Shown in pieces: positions 9,163 through 18,763 of a stretch of 64,000 nucleotides of DNA; position 1 is the stretch's first letter; the number at the start of each line of letters is the position of its first letter. The notes under the pieces were generated by a model that worked only from the letters and a program-made list of their open reading frames with translations, ran no database searches and was not told the origin of the DNA. This DNA is from Actinoplanes sandaracinus (GTDB lineage: Bacteria; Actinomycetota; Actinomycetes; Mycobacteriales; Micromonosporaceae): contig NZ_JASCTH010000002.1 of the NCBI RefSeq assembly GCF_030009775.1, positions 62,001-126,000 of the forward strand, in the 5' to 3' direction. The position numbers and the translations under genes are program-made.

Positions 9163-11502
9163 TTAGTCGCGCGGGCCACGGTCGCCGGCCGGACGCGAGC
9201 GACGACGGCGAGGCTCGCCGCCACCCTCGCTGCGGGGGCCGCGGTCCTCGCGCGGAGCGCGCTCGGGACGGTCACCCTCGGAGCCCTCGGCAGCCGCGGG
9301 GGCCGCCGGGGCCTCCGCGCCTTCCGGGCGCACCTTGTCCAGGTAGATCTTGCCGCGGGCGTCGATGTCGGCGATGGACACCTCGACCTTGTCGCCGACG
9401 TTGAGGAAGTCCTCGACCTTGTCGACCCGCTTGCCGTCGCCCACCTTGGAGATGTGCAGCAGGCCGTCACGGCCCGGCAGCAGCGAGATGAAGGCGCCGA
9501 ACGCGGCCGTCTTCACCACGGTGCCGAGGAACTTGTCGCCCATCTTCGGCAGCGTCGGGTTGGCGATCGCGTTGATCCGCTCGACCGCGGCCTCGGCGGC
9601 CGGGCCGTTCGTCGCGCCGACGTAGATCGTGCCGTCGTCCTCGATGGAGATGTCGGCGCCGGTCTCGTCCTGGATCGCGTTGATGGTCTGGCCCTTCGGG
9701 CCGATCACCATGCCGATCTTGTCGACCGGGATCTTCACGGTGGTGACCCGCGGGGCGTGCTCGCTCATCGCGGCCGGGCCCTCGATCGCCGCGGTCATCA
9801 CCGAGAGGATCGTGGCGCGGGCCTCGTGCGCCTGCTGCAGCGCGCCGGCCAGCACGTCCGACGGGATGCCGTCGAGCTTGGTGTCGAGCTGCAGGGCGGT
9901 GACGAACTCGGCCGTGCCGGCGACCTTGAAGTCCATGTCACCGAACGCGTCCTCGGCGCCCAGGATGTCGGTCAGCGCGATGTACTGCGTCTTGCCGTCG
10001 ACCTCGTCGGAGATGAGGCCCATGGCGATGCCCGCGACCGGGGCCTTCAGCGGCACACCGGCGGAGAGCAGGGCCAGCGTCGAGGAGCAGACCGAGCCCA
10101 TGCTCGTCGAGCCGTTCGAGCTGAGAGCCTCGGAGACCTGACGGATCGCGTAGGGGAACTCCTCACGCGACGGCAGAACCGGCACCAGGGCCCGCTCGGC
10201 CAGCGCACCGTGGCCGATCTCGCGGCGCTTCGGCGAACCCACCCGGCCGGTCTCACCGGTCGAGTACGGCGGGAAGTTGTAGTTGTGCATGTAGCGCTTG
10301 GTCTTCTCGGGAGCGAGAGTGTCCAGCGACTGCTCGAGACGCAGCATGTTCAGGGTGGTGACGCCCAGGATCTGGGTCTCGCCACGCTCGAACAGCGCCG
10401 AGCCGTGCACGCGCGGCAGCACGCCGACCTCGGCGGTCAGCGAACGGATGTCGCGGGGGCCGCGGCCGTCGATGCGGATCTGCTCGCGCAGCACCCGCTG
10501 GCGGACCTCGGACTTGGTGACCGAGCGGAACGCCGCGCTGATCTCCTTCTCCCGGCCCTCGAACCGCTCGTCGAGCAGCTCGTGCGCCTTCGCCTTGACC
10601 AGGTCGAGGGCTTCCTCGCGCTCCTGCTTGCCGGCGATCTTCAGCGCCTCGGCGGTCTCCTCGCGGATCGCCTCCGTGACGGCCGAGTAGACGTCGTCCT
10701 GGTAGTCCAGGAAGACCGGGAACTCGGCGACCGGCTTGGCGGCGACCGCGGCCAGCTCGCTCTGCGCCCGGCACAGCTCGCGGATCGCGGGCTTGGCGGC
10801 TTCCAGACCGCTGGCCACGACCTCCTCGGTCGGGGCGGCGGCGCCGGCCGAGATGAGCTTGATCGCGTGCGGGGTGGCCTCGGCCTCGACCATCATGATC
10901 GCGACGTCGCCGTCGGCCAGGACACGGCCGGCCACGACCATGTCGAAGGTGGCCCGCTCGAGCTCCTCGAGGGTCGGGAACGCGACCCACTGACCCTCGA
11001 CGTGCGCGACGCGGGTCGAGCCGACCGGGCCGCTGAACGGCAGGCCGGAGAGCTTGGTGGACATCGAGGCCGCGTTCATGGCGACGACGTCGTACGGGTG
11101 CTGCGGGTCGAGCGCGAGGATGGTCTCGACGACCTGGACCTCGTTGCGCAGGCCCTTGGTGAACGACGGGCGCAGCGGCCGGTCGATCAGGCGGCAGGTG
11201 AGGATGGCGTCCTCGCTGGGACGGCCCTCACGCCGGAAGAACGAGCCGGGGATGCGGCCCGCGGCGTACATCCGCTCCTCGACGTCGACGGTCAGCGGGA
11301 AGAAGTCGAAGTGGTCCTTCGGCTGCTTGCCGGCGGTCGTCGCGGAGAGGACGGTGGTGTCGCCCAGCTGGACGATCACGGAGCCGGCGGCCTGCTGCGC
11401 GAGGCGGCCGGTGGAGAAGACGATCTCCCGGGTGCCGAACGATCCGTTGTCGATGACGGCGGTGCGGGTTTCGTTGCCGAGAGCGTTGTTCTGCTCTGTC
11501 AT
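9163..11502 (-). CDS. pnp: Polyribonucleotide nucleotidyltransferase (PNPase)
   Basis: A 779-residue phosphorolytic 3'-5' exoribonuclease and RNA-tailing enzyme. The ATG at 11502 with GAAGGAG 11 nt upstream is preferred over longer frames. Domains in order: RNase PH 1 (about 10-230), alpha-helical linker, RNase PH 2 (about 320-560, with [17 protein letters not shown] and the [10 protein letters not shown] active-site segment), KH ([17 protein letters not shown]), S1 ([17 protein letters not shown]) and an Arg/Gly/Glu-rich tail. It is the second gene after rpsO. A perfect hairpin lies in the rpsO-pnp spacer. Confidence 0.97.
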   Translation of the reverse strand: MTEQNNALGNETRTAVIDNGSFGTREIVFSTGRLAQQAAGSVIVQLGDTTVLSATTAGKQPKDHFDFFPLTVDVEERMYAAGRIPGSFFRREGRPSEDAILTCRLIDRPLRPSFTKGLRNEVQVVETILALDPQHPYDVVAMNAASMSTKLSGLPFSGPVGSTRVAHVEGQWVAFPTLEELERATFDMVVAGRVLADGDVAIMMVEAEATPHAIKLISAGAAAPTEEVVASGLEAAKPAIRELCRAQSELAAVAAKPVAEFPVFLDYQDDVYSAVTEAIREETAEALKIAGKQEREEALDLVKAKAHELLDERFEGREKEISAAFRSVTKSEVRQRVLREQIRIDGRGPRDIRSLTAEVGVLPRVHGSALFERGETQILGVTTLNMLRLEQSLDTLAPEKTKRYMHNYNFPPYSTGETGRVGSPKRREIGHGALAERALVPVLPSREEFPYAIRQVSEALSSNGSTSMGSVCSSTLALLSAGVPLKAPVAGIAMGLISDEVDGKTQYIALTDILGAEDAFGDMDFKVAGTAEFVTALQLDTKLDGIPSDVLAGALQQAHEARATILSVMTAAIEGPAAMSEHAPRVTTVKIPVDKIGMVIGPKGQTINAIQDETGADISIEDDGTIYVGATNGPAAEAAVERINAIANPTLPKMGDKFLGTVVKTAAFGAFISLLPGRDGLLHISKVGDGKRVDKVEDFLNVGDKVEVSIADIDARGKIYLDKVRPEGAEAPAAPAAAEGSEGDRPERAPREDRGPRSEGGGEPRRRRSRPAGDRGPRD

Positions 11503-11662
11503 GAAGTGCGGTACTCCTTCGTCGAGGACCCGGCGGTCAACAGCGCGGTTCAGTCGAGCCGGTCTTCGATCGAAGTGCCCAGGAGGATGCCTGGGAACCA
11601 CTACCGAGGACCGGTGCTGACGGGTGTGATCCGCGCGGGTCCGTGGGGTGTCAGTGGTGCTT

Positions 11663-11688
11663 CCTGGGGGAGCTCACACTCCCCCAGG
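11663..11688 (-). terminator. rpsO-pnp intergenic hairpin
   Basis: Perfect 10-bp stem (CCTGGGGGAG / CTCCCCCAGG) with a 6-nt loop, 6 bp past the rpsO stop. It has no following T-run. In E. coli and Streptomyces the equivalent spacer hairpin is processed by RNase III and takes part in pnp autoregulation. Partial termination is the alternative reading. Confidence 0.7.
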
Positions 11689-11694
11689 ATCAAA

Positions 11695-11964
11695 CTATCG
11701 GCGCAGGCCGAGGCGCTCGATGAGCGTCCGGTAGCGGGCGATGTCCTTCTTCTGAACGTAGTTCAGCAGGCGGCGGCGCTGACCGACGAGCAGCAGCAGA
11801 CCACGACGGCTGTGGTGGTCGTGCTTGTGCATCTTGAGGTGCTCGGTCAGGTCGGCGATCCGCTTGGTCAGCATCGCGACCTGAACCTCGGGCGAACCGG
11901 TGTCGCCGTCCTTGGTCGCGTACTCGCCCATGATCTTGTTCTTGGTCTCTTGATCGAGCGCCAT
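11695..11964 (-). CDS. rpsO: 30S ribosomal protein S15
   Basis: An 89-residue 16S rRNA-binding protein of the small subunit platform. The typical sequence [17 protein letters not shown], the [11 protein letters not shown] stretch, then [16 protein letters not shown] and [12 protein letters not shown] are all present at normal length. A CGGAG ribosome site precedes the ATG. It lies between ribF and pnp in the standard order. Confidence 0.98.
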   Translation of the reverse strand: MALDQETKNKIMGEYATKDGDTGSPEVQVAMLTKRIADLTEHLKMHKHDHHSRRGLLLLVGQRRRLLNYVQKKDIARYRTLIERLGLRR

Positions 11965-12078
11965 GTTCTCCGAAATTCTGTGTTGCCGATTTCACGGTTA
12001 CCCCGCGACCCGCGGCGTCGGGCAGGCAGGCGGGACCGGTGTCGGATATTCCAACGACTATTCCACCCTACCAGGGGG

Positions 12079-13011
12079 TCAACCGAGCAACACCCGGGTC
12101 TCTTCGACGTCGGCCCGGATCTGTGCCACCAACGGCTCGATGGCGTCGTATTTACGCTGCTCACGGAGGTGGGCGACGAAGTCGAGGCTCAGCCGCTCGC
12201 CATAGAGGTCACCGGAGAAATCGAGGACGTAAGCCTCCACTCGGCGCTCCCGGCCGGAGAATGTGGGATTGGTGCCGATCGAAACACTCGCGGCGAACCG
12301 CTCGCCGTTCTCACCGCCCCGAGTGAGCCAGGCCGCATAGATCCCGTCGGCCGGCACCGCGGCATAGCGATGCGTCATCAGGTTGGCGGTTGGGAAGCCC
12401 AGCTCGCGACCGCGCTGGTCACCGCGGACCACCACACCGGTCAGGCGGTGCGGGCGGCCGAGCGCGGCCGCCGCGGCCCGCACGTCCCCCGCATCGACAC
12501 AACTGCGGATGTACGTCGAGGAGAACACCAGTCCGTCGGAGGACACGAGCGGGGCGTCCTCCACGGTGAACCCGAACGTCCGCCCGAGCGACTCGAGCAG
12601 TTCCACGTCACCGGCGGCCCGGTGCCCGAAACGGAAGTTGTCGCCGACCACCACGGCCGCGGTGTGCAGCGACTCGACCAGCACGTCGTGAACGAACTCG
12701 TTCGGCGTCAGCTGCGAGAACGCCGGAGTGAACGGCACCACGCAGAGCGCGTCGACGCCGAGCGCCTCGATCAGCGCGGCCTTGCGGACCGGCTCGGTGA
12801 GCACGGCCGGGTGCGAGCCGGGGCGGACCACCTCGGCCGGGTGCGGGTCGAAGGTCATCACCACCGACTGCAGGCCGAGGTCATGGGCACGCTTCACCGC
12901 GTGCCCGATGATCGCCTGGTGGCCACGGTGCACCCCGTCGAAGACACCGATCGTCACGACCGACCGGCCCCACCCGGACGGAACCGCCTCGAACCCCCGC
13001 CACCGCTGCAT
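12079..13011 (-). CDS. ribF: Bifunctional riboflavin kinase/FAD synthetase
   Basis: Makes FMN from riboflavin and then FAD. It has 310 residues. The adenylyltransferase half holds VTIGVFDGVHRGHQ (near residues 19-32) and the GxSSTYIRS-like VFSSTYIRSCV motif. The flavokinase half follows RLTGVVVRGDQRGRELGFPTANL, with the GPTAN-type magnesium site, then VEAYVLDFSGDLYGERLSLDF. GGAGGAG precedes the ATG. It is divergent from the histidine kinase gene, with about 100 bp between starts that must hold both promoters. Confidence 0.96.
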   Translation of the reverse strand: MQRWRGFEAVPSGWGRSVVTIGVFDGVHRGHQAIIGHAVKRAHDLGLQSVVMTFDPHPAEVVRPGSHPAVLTEPVRKAALIEALGVDALCVVPFTPAFSQLTPNEFVHDVLVESLHTAAVVVGDNFRFGHRAAGDVELLESLGRTFGFTVEDAPLVSSDGLVFSSTYIRSCVDAGDVRAAAAALGRPHRLTGVVVRGDQRGRELGFPTANLMTHRYAAVPADGIYAAWLTRGGENGERFAASVSIGTNPTFSGRERRVEAYVLDFSGDLYGERLSLDFVAHLREQRKYDAIEPLVAQIRADVEETRVLLG

Positions 13012-13112
13012 CGAACGCTCCTCCGCCGAGATTGCCCGCCCTAGCGTATCGATCGTTCACCTGAGCGGTATCAGCCCTCCATTGCGTCGGCCTGGCTACG
13101 ATAAATGCTGAT

Positions 13113-15839
13113 ATGAGCGTCGAGTGGACCCGCCTCGTACTGCTCGCTGCGGAGGTCACCTTCGCGGTGCTCTTCCTTCGCGCGCTACTCGGTTACCTGC
13201 GGCGCCGGGATCCGTTACGCCGCGACGTCACACTGCTCTTCGCCCCGTTCATGCTGGTGTTCTGCGTCGATGTGGCCCGCCTGGCCGGTGGCGCCGTGCC
13301 GGGCTGGGCCGGGGCGGTGAGCGCGATGGCCCTGCTCCTCCAGCCCTATCTCACGCTGCGCCTGGCCGGTCGGCTGCGGACGGTGCCCCGCGTGATCAGC
13401 CGGGGGACGCTCATCGGGTACGCCGCGGTGATGACGCCGGTGTTGCTGATCCAGCCGCTGCCGGACCCCGCCCGGGCCGCGTCGGTGCTCTACTTCAGCA
13501 CCGTCGAGGTGATCGCGGCGATCCTGATCTTCGGCGAGGCGCGCGGACGGACCGGCGCCAACCGGGCTCGGCTGATGATCGCGGCCGGTGCCACCCTCAC
13601 CTGCGGCCTGATGATGGTGCTGCGGGTAAGCAGCGCCGCGAACCCGCCGCTGCGGGCCGTCAGCCTGGTCCTCGCCCTGGTCAGCGGCCTCGGCTACCTC
13701 ATCTCCTTCCAGCCGCCACGATGGCTGCGACGGCTGTTCTCGGCCACCGCCGCCCAGTCCGTCACCGAACGGCTGCTGCGCGCCCCGGCCGGATCGCCGG
13801 AGCAGGTCTGGCAGACGTACGCCGAGATCATGCGCGCGCAGACCGGCGCCGACGCGGTGGCGGTGCTGCTGCACACGGAGAACGGCGCGCTCGCCCGGAT
13901 CGCGTACTCCGGCCCGGGACTGCCCGCCACCGGCGAACCGATCGACGCCGACCTGAGTCCTCTGGCCCGCCGCGACGTCCCCATCCGGCTCCGGGAGGGC
14001 GGGCGCGGCCTGGTCGAGCACTTCGGCGAAGGGCTGGCCGAGGACTTCGTCCGGGTGCTGCGGATGCGGGTGCCACCCGACGTCGAGGGCGCGGTGCTGC
14101 TGTTCAACCGGCACCGCAACCTGTTCAGCGAGGACGACCTGCGGCTGCTCGCCGACCTCGGCGGGCAGGCCGGGGTGCTCGCCGAGCGGCTGGCGATCAC
14201 GGCGGAGCTCAGCGCGTCGGTGGCGGCGCTCACCCGGGCCAGCCAGGCGAAGAGCGAGTTCCTGGCGAACATGAGCCACGAGTTGCGTACCCCGCTGAAC
14301 GCGATCATCGGGTTCAGCGACCTGATGCGGCTCGAAGAGCCGGAGGGTGACCGCCGCCGGGTGCCCGCCGAGTGGGTGGACCACATCCACGGCAGTGGCC
14401 GCCATCTGCTCGGCCTGATCAACGACATCCTCGACCTGACCAAGGTCGAATCCGGGCGGATGGAGCTGCAACTCGCCCCGGTGCGGGTCGACACCGCGAT
14501 CGAGGACCTCCTCACCACGCTGGCCCCGCTCTTCACCGGCAAACGGCTCGCCGTCCGCGCCGACCTGGCCCCGGTCACCGCGCACGCCGACCGCCTGCGG
14601 TTCCGCCAGATCGTCGAGAACCTGCTGTCCAATGCGGTCAAGTTCACCCCCGAGGGCGGCAGCGTCTCCGTCACCGCCCGAGCCGCCGGCGACCGGGTCC
14701 GGGTCGTCGTCACCGACACCGGAGTCGGCATCACCACCGACGACCTGGAACGTGTCTTCGAAGAGTTCCAGCAGGTCGGCGACCCGGAAAGGCGGCACTC
14801 CGGCACCGGCCTCGGCCTGGCCCTGACCCGCCGGCTGGTCGCCGCCCACCAAGGGGAGATCAGTCTCACCTCGGAGCCCGGCAAGGGCAGCGCGTTCACC
14901 GTCGACCTGCCGGCCGCCTCGATCGCCGCCTCGTCGGCCCACCCGGGCGCCGGGCCGTACATCCTGCTCATCGAGGACGATCCGCACTCCGCCGAGCTGA
15001 TGCGCACCCAACTCGGGAACTCCGGGTACCGGGTCGAGGTGGCCGGGACCGGCGAGAGCGGCCTGGCGCTGGCCCGTGAGCACCGGCCGGACGCGGTCGT
15101 GCTGGACGTGACCCTGCCCGGCATCGACGGCTGGGAGGTGCTGCGCCGGTTCAAGACCGATCACCGGCTGACCGGCATCCCGGTCTTCGTCGCCAGCATC
15201 CTGGACGAGGCGCCGGCCGGGATCGCCCTCGGCGCGCACGACTGGTTCGTCAAGCCGGTCGACCAGCCTTCGCTGGTGAGCGCCCTGGCCAACGCCATCG
15301 CCACCCGGCCCACGCCGCGGGTGCTGGTGGTGGACCACGACGACGACGTCCGCCGGGCCATCGAGGACGGGCTGCGGACCGGCGGCGCCGACGTGGTGAC
15401 CTGCGCCGACGCCCGCGACGGGCTGGCGCGCAGCCGCAGCGAGGACTTCGACCTCATCGTCTGCGACATCCAGTCGCCCGGGGACGACGGGTTCAGCCTA
15501 CTCGCGGCCATCGAACAGGACCCGTCCGGGCGGCACACGCCGGTGCTCGGGCTGAGCGCGGCGGCCCTCGCCGCCGGGGAGGCGGGCCCGCTCATCGCCA
15601 CGGCGCTGGCCGACGGCGCCACCGCCCGGTTCTTCACGCCGCAGGGTCCGGACGCCCAGCCTCCGACCGCACCGGACCCGGCCGTCCAGCCCCCCACCTC
15701 GCCGGACCCGGCCGTCCAGCCCCCCACCTCGCCGGACCCGGGCGTCCGGCCCTTCTCTCCGCGGGAGCCGGCCGTCGTCGTCCGGCTCCGCAGCCCGGTA
15801 CCGCCGTCCGACTACCCAGCCCGGAGGACCGACTCGTGA
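13113..15839 (+). CDS. Membrane hybrid histidine kinase with two receivers
   Basis: A 908-residue sensor. About six hydrophobic helices occupy residues 1-200, then a GAF-like region (about 225-360). The HisKA box has H389 in NMSHELRTPLN. The HATPase has N507 in ENLLSNAVKFT, DTGVGI and GTGLGLAL. Receiver 1 (about 615-730) has D665 and K714. Receiver 2 (about 736-845) has D785 in IVCDIQSPG, but the conserved lysine position reads T842 in FFTPQ, so it may be degenerate. A Pro-rich tail carries three decapeptide repeats. The gene overlaps the next response regulator by GTGA, so a phosphorelay to it is likely. The ligand is unknown. Confidence 0.88.
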   Translation: MSVEWTRLVLLAAEVTFAVLFLRALLGYLRRRDPLRRDVTLLFAPFMLVFCVDVARLAGGAVPGWAGAVSAMALLLQPYLTLRLAGRLRTVPRVISRGTLIGYAAVMTPVLLIQPLPDPARAASVLYFSTVEVIAAILIFGEARGRTGANRARLMIAAGATLTCGLMMVLRVSSAANPPLRAVSLVLALVSGLGYLISFQPPRWLRRLFSATAAQSVTERLLRAPAGSPEQVWQTYAEIMRAQTGADAVAVLLHTENGALARIAYSGPGLPATGEPIDADLSPLARRDVPIRLREGGRGLVEHFGEGLAEDFVRVLRMRVPPDVEGAVLLFNRHRNLFSEDDLRLLADLGGQAGVLAERLAITAELSASVAALTRASQAKSEFLANMSHELRTPLNAIIGFSDLMRLEEPEGDRRRVPAEWVDHIHGSGRHLLGLINDILDLTKVESGRMELQLAPVRVDTAIEDLLTTLAPLFTGKRLAVRADLAPVTAHADRLRFRQIVENLLSNAVKFTPEGGSVSVTARAAGDRVRVVVTDTGVGITTDDLERVFEEFQQVGDPERRHSGTGLGLALTRRLVAAHQGEISLTSEPGKGSAFTVDLPAASIAASSAHPGAGPYILLIEDDPHSAELMRTQLGNSGYRVEVAGTGESGLALAREHRPDAVVLDVTLPGIDGWEVLRRFKTDHRLTGIPVFVASILDEAPAGIALGAHDWFVKPVDQPSLVSALANAIATRPTPRVLVVDHDDDVRRAIEDGLRTGGADVVTCADARDGLARSRSEDFDLIVCDIQSPGDDGFSLLAAIEQDPSGRHTPVLGLSAAALAAGEAGPLIATALADGATARFFTPQGPDAQPPTAPDPAVQPPTSPDPAVQPPTSPDPGVRPFSPREPAVVVRLRSPVPPSDYPARRTDS
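15661..15750 (+). repeat. Three in-frame 30-bp repeats in kinase tail
   Basis: Units at 15661-15690, 15691-15720 and 15721-15750 encode the decapeptide PPTSPDPAVQ with small changes. They form a flexible proline-rich tail after receiver 2 near the 3' end of the gene. Confidence 0.85.
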
Positions 15840-16225
15840 GTGAACCGCACCGCATCCTCCTCGTGGAGGACGAGGAACTGAACCGGATGCTGGTCAAGGC
15901 CGTCCTGGCCCGGGCCTCCGTCGCCGCCGTCCGGGACGCCGAACTGGTCGACGCCGCGACCCTGGCCGTCGCCCGCGAACGCCTCGCGAACAGCGAGTTC
16001 GACCTCATCCTGCTCGACCTCAACCTGCCGGACGGCAACGGCCTCACGCTGGCCCGCGAACTCGCCGCCCGCGGTGGCCCGAGACCGCCGGTGGTCGCGG
16101 TCACGGCCAGCGTCCTCCCGCAGGATCAGAAAGCGGCTCTCGAAGCCGGCTGCGACGACTTCCTCGACAAGCCGTACGCCGCCGCCGATCTGGTCGCCAC
16201 CATCGCCCGACATCTCCCGTCCTGA
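15836..16225 (+). CDS. Single-domain response regulator (CheY-like)
   Basis: A 129-residue receiver without an output domain. Acidic pocket E11/D12, phosphoacceptor D61 in ILLDLNLPDGNG, T90 in AVTAS and K112 in LDKPY are all in place. The GTG start overlaps the kinase stop by 4 bp, which argues for coupled translation and for a functional pair. With no DNA-binding domain it must act by protein contact or pass phosphate on. It is followed by a short hairpin and then convergent truB. Confidence 0.9.
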   Translation: MSEPHRILLVEDEELNRMLVKAVLARASVAAVRDAELVDAATLAVARERLANSEFDLILLDLNLPDGNGLTLARELAARGGPRPPVVAVTASVLPQDQKAALEAGCDDFLDKPYAAADLVATIARHLPS

Positions 16226-16240
16226 GGCGCCGGGCGCCTC
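16224..16240 (+). terminator. Hairpin after response regulator
   Basis: GAGGCGC and GCGCCTC form a perfect 7-bp stem with a 3-nt loop, starting at the stop codon of the response regulator. It lies in the 33-bp gap before the convergent truB stop. Confidence 0.5.
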
Positions 16241-16258
16241 CGGACGGGGCGGCCCGAA

Positions 16259-17146
16259 TTAGGCCGGGGCCAGCACGATCTCCGCGCGGGCGCGACCCTC
16301 ACGCTCGCTGACGATGGCGAGGACGTCACCGGACGGATCGAAGACGGCGTACGGCCCGTCGATGCCGACCGGAGCCAGCGGACCGCCGTGCCGGAGGACC
16401 TTGGTCTCGTCCTCGGTGGCGATACGCTGCGGAAACGACCGCCGGGCCGCCTCGGCGAGGGGGAGCCCGATCACGTCGGGGGCGCGTTCCTCCAGCTCGG
16501 CGAGGGTGGACGCGGCGTCGAGGGTTATTCCCCCGACGGCGGTCCGGCGCAGTGCCGTGAGATGGCCTCCGACACCGAGCGCGGCGCCGAGATCGCGGGC
16601 GATGGCCCGGATGTAGGTGCCCGACGAGCAGCTCACGTCGATGTCCACATCGATCACGTCGCGGTCCGCGGGGCGTCGGATGGCGAGGACGTCGAGGCGG
16701 TGGATCGTGACGCGGCGGGCCGGGATCTCCACGGTCTCGCCCTCGCGGACCCGCTTGTACGCCCGCTCACCGTTGATCTTGATGGCGCTGACCGCGCTGG
16801 GCACCTGGTCGATCTCCCCGGTCTGGACGGCCAGACCGGCCCGGATCGCCTCGTCGGTCACGTGGCCGGCCGGGGCGGTCGCGGTCACGTCGCCCTCGGC
16901 GTCATCGGTGACCGTCGCCTCGCCGAGCCGGATCGTCGCGGCGTAGCTCTTCCCCGAACCGATCACATAGGTCAGCAGGCGGGTGGCCCGGTTCACCCCG
17001 ATGATCAGGACACCGGTCGCCATCGGGTCCAGCGTCCCCCCGTGCCCGACCCGCCGGGTCTTCGCCAGCCGCCGGATCCGGGCGACGACGTCGTGCGACG
17101 TCATCCCGGCCGGTTTGTCCACCACGATCAGTCCGTCCGTGTTCAC
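16259..17146 (-). CDS. truB: tRNA pseudouridine-55 synthase
   Basis: A 295-residue enzyme that isomerises U55 in the T-loop of tRNAs. MNTDGLIVVDKPAGMTSHDVV opens the protein, and the catalytic aspartate is D40 in GHGGTLDPMATGVL. The later SSGTYIRAIARDLG segment is also conserved. The start is GTG. In most actinobacteria truB follows rbfA and nrnA and precedes ribF, as here, except that a two-component pair has been placed between truB and ribF. Confidence 0.96.
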   Translation of the reverse strand: MNTDGLIVVDKPAGMTSHDVVARIRRLAKTRRVGHGGTLDPMATGVLIIGVNRATRLLTYVIGSGKSYAATIRLGEATVTDDAEGDVTATAPAGHVTDEAIRAGLAVQTGEIDQVPSAVSAIKINGERAYKRVREGETVEIPARRVTIHRLDVLAIRRPADRDVIDVDIDVSCSSGTYIRAIARDLGAALGVGGHLTALRRTAVGGITLDAASTLAELEERAPDVIGLPLAEAARRSFPQRIATEDETKVLRHGGPLAPVGIDGPYAVFDPSGDVLAIVSEREGRARAEIVLAPA

Positions 17147-17218
17147 GCACCCACCCTATTTCCCTCGCGCCGCCGCCCGACCCGCAGTGCCGCCGAGACA
17201 ACTCTGGGCGCTGGTCAA

Positions 17219-17245
17219 CGCTGTGTCAGGCTCGCTGACACAGCG
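17219..17245 (-). terminator. Hairpin after MATE gene
   Basis: A perfect 11-bp inverted repeat (CGCTGTGTCAG / CTGACACAGCG) with a 5-nt loop lies 40 bp past the exporter stop and before truB. There is no T-run. It suggests that truB is read from its own promoter at least in part. Confidence 0.6.
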
Positions 17246-17284
17246 CCGGCCGCCCTGGGGACAGGGCAGCACGGAGGCCCGGGG

Positions 17285-18616
17285 TCAGCGGGTGGCGCCG
17301 GTGACCAGCCAGCGCGGAGACCGCCAGCGCCACACCAGACCGGCGAAACGGGCCGCGGTGAACAGGCCGAGCCCGGCCCAGACGCCGCCGAGACCCAGGT
17401 CGAAGGCGTAGGCCAGCCAGATCGCGGGCAGGAAGCCGAGAAGCGCCGACAGCACCGTGAGCGTCCGGAGGAACGCCACGTCACCGGCGCCGATGAAGAC
17501 CCCGTCGAGGGCGTAGACGATGCCGGCGAACGGCAGCAGGCCGACGAACCACGGCCAGACGGCCGCCGCCTGCGCGTGCACCGAGGGGTCGGGGGTGAAC
17601 CAGCCGGGAACCACCGAGGAGCCGGCCGCCGCCAGCGCCGCGAAGGCCACCGCGGCCACGCCTCCGGCCAGGGTGACCCGGCGGGCCACGTCGCGGGCCT
17701 CGTCGGCGTCACCGGCGCCGAGGGCCGCTCCGACCAGGGACTGCGCGGCGATCGCCACCGCGTCGAGAGCGAGGGCGGCGAAGAACCAGAGTTGGAGGGC
17801 GATCTGGTGAGCGCCGACCGCGGCGACCCCGAAGCGGGCCGCGACGGCGGTCGCCGAGAGGAAGCACACCTGGAAGGCGGCGCCACGGATCAGCAGGTCC
17901 CGGCCGAGCACCACCTGCCGCGCGATGATCGACGGAACCGGGCGCAGCGCCCGGGTCTCCCGGATCAGCATGGCCAGGAAGAGCACACCACCCAGGGTCT
18001 GCGCGGTGACGTTGGCGATCGCGGAGCCGGTCAGGCCGAGCCCGGCCGGATAGACCAGCACCGGGCAGAGCACCGCGGAGAGCACATTGGCGCCGAGCAC
18101 GATCCACAGTGGGCGGCGGGTGTCCTGGACACCGCGCATCCAGCCGTTGCCGGCGGCGGCGAGCAGCAGGCCGGGAGCGCCCAGAGCGGCGATTCGCAAC
18201 CAGTCGGCGGCCGCGGCCGCGGTCCGCGGATCGCCGGCCAGCAGGCCGGCGAACGGTTCCGCGGCGACCACACCGAGCAGCGCGAGGATCAGGCCGACGC
18301 CGAGCGCGAGCCAGGAGGCCTGAACACCTTCGGCCACCGCGGCGGGCCGGTCACCGGCGCCGAAGCGGCGGGCGGCACGGCCGGTCGTGCCGTACGCCAT
18401 GAGCGTGCCGAACCACACGGCCAGCGACATGACCGTCCCGCCGATCGCGACGGCGGCCAGCGGGACCGGGCCGAGGTGACCGACCACGGCCGTGTCCACC
18501 AGGACGTAGAGCGGCTCGGCGGCCAGCACCACGAGCGCGGGCAGGGCCAGGCCGGCGATCCGGCGGGCGGTCGCGGTGTGCTGTTGCTGGGCGGACGCAT
18601 CGGCAGGCGGGCTCAT
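17285..18616 (-). CDS. MATE-family efflux transporter (DinF-like)
   Basis: A 443-residue, twelve-helix inner-membrane antiporter of the multidrug and toxin extrusion family, normally driven by Na+ or H+. The ATG at 18616 is preferred over GTG at 18667. Helix 1 holds LALPALVVLAAEPLYVLVDTAVVGHLG, the DinF-type signature, and the two six-helix halves are visible. The cargo cannot be told from sequence. A MATE/DinF gene between nrnA and truB is frequently seen in actinobacteria. Confidence 0.9.
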   Translation of the reverse strand: MSPPADASAQQQHTATARRIAGLALPALVVLAAEPLYVLVDTAVVGHLGPVPLAAVAIGGTVMSLAVWFGTLMAYGTTGRAARRFGAGDRPAAVAEGVQASWLALGVGLILALLGVVAAEPFAGLLAGDPRTAAAAADWLRIAALGAPGLLLAAAGNGWMRGVQDTRRPLWIVLGANVLSAVLCPVLVYPAGLGLTGSAIANVTAQTLGGVLFLAMLIRETRALRPVPSIIARQVVLGRDLLIRGAAFQVCFLSATAVAARFGVAAVGAHQIALQLWFFAALALDAVAIAAQSLVGAALGAGDADEARDVARRVTLAGGVAAVAFAALAAAGSSVVPGWFTPDPSVHAQAAAVWPWFVGLLPFAGIVYALDGVFIGAGDVAFLRTLTVLSALLGFLPAIWLAYAFDLGLGGVWAGLGLFTAARFAGLVWRWRSPRWLVTGATR

Positions 18617-18673
18617 GGAATCCCATGATGCCCGCCTGCGGGTAAGGGCCGCAACGCGACCCTGCACTTACAC

Positions 18674-18763
18674 TTACTGGCGCGTGTCCATCGACATCTG
18701 CAGAGCGCGGCGCGCCTGCTCGGCGGAGTCGTCAGCGGGCTTCGGCTTCGGCTTGGCAGCCAT
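18674..18763 (-). CDS. Possible 29-residue protein
   Basis: A short frame beginning MAAKPKPKPADDSAEQ and ending in MSMDTRQ. The ATG at 18763 has GGAAGG about 12 nt upstream. It has a basic Lys-Pro head and an amphipathic helix-like second half. No family is recognised. It lies between nrnA and the MATE gene in an otherwise gene-free gap. Coding is inferred from codon bias and the ribosome site only. Confidence 0.4.
   Translation of the reverse strand: MAAKPKPKPADDSAEQARRALQMSMDTRQ

Noticed and set aside
8968..13044. Plus-strand frame of more than 1300 codons opposite pnp, rpsO and ribF
   Set aside because: Its translation is Arg/Gly/Ala/His-rich without any family motif and exactly opposes three conserved genes. 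In DNA this GC-rich, stop codons are rare on the antisense frame.
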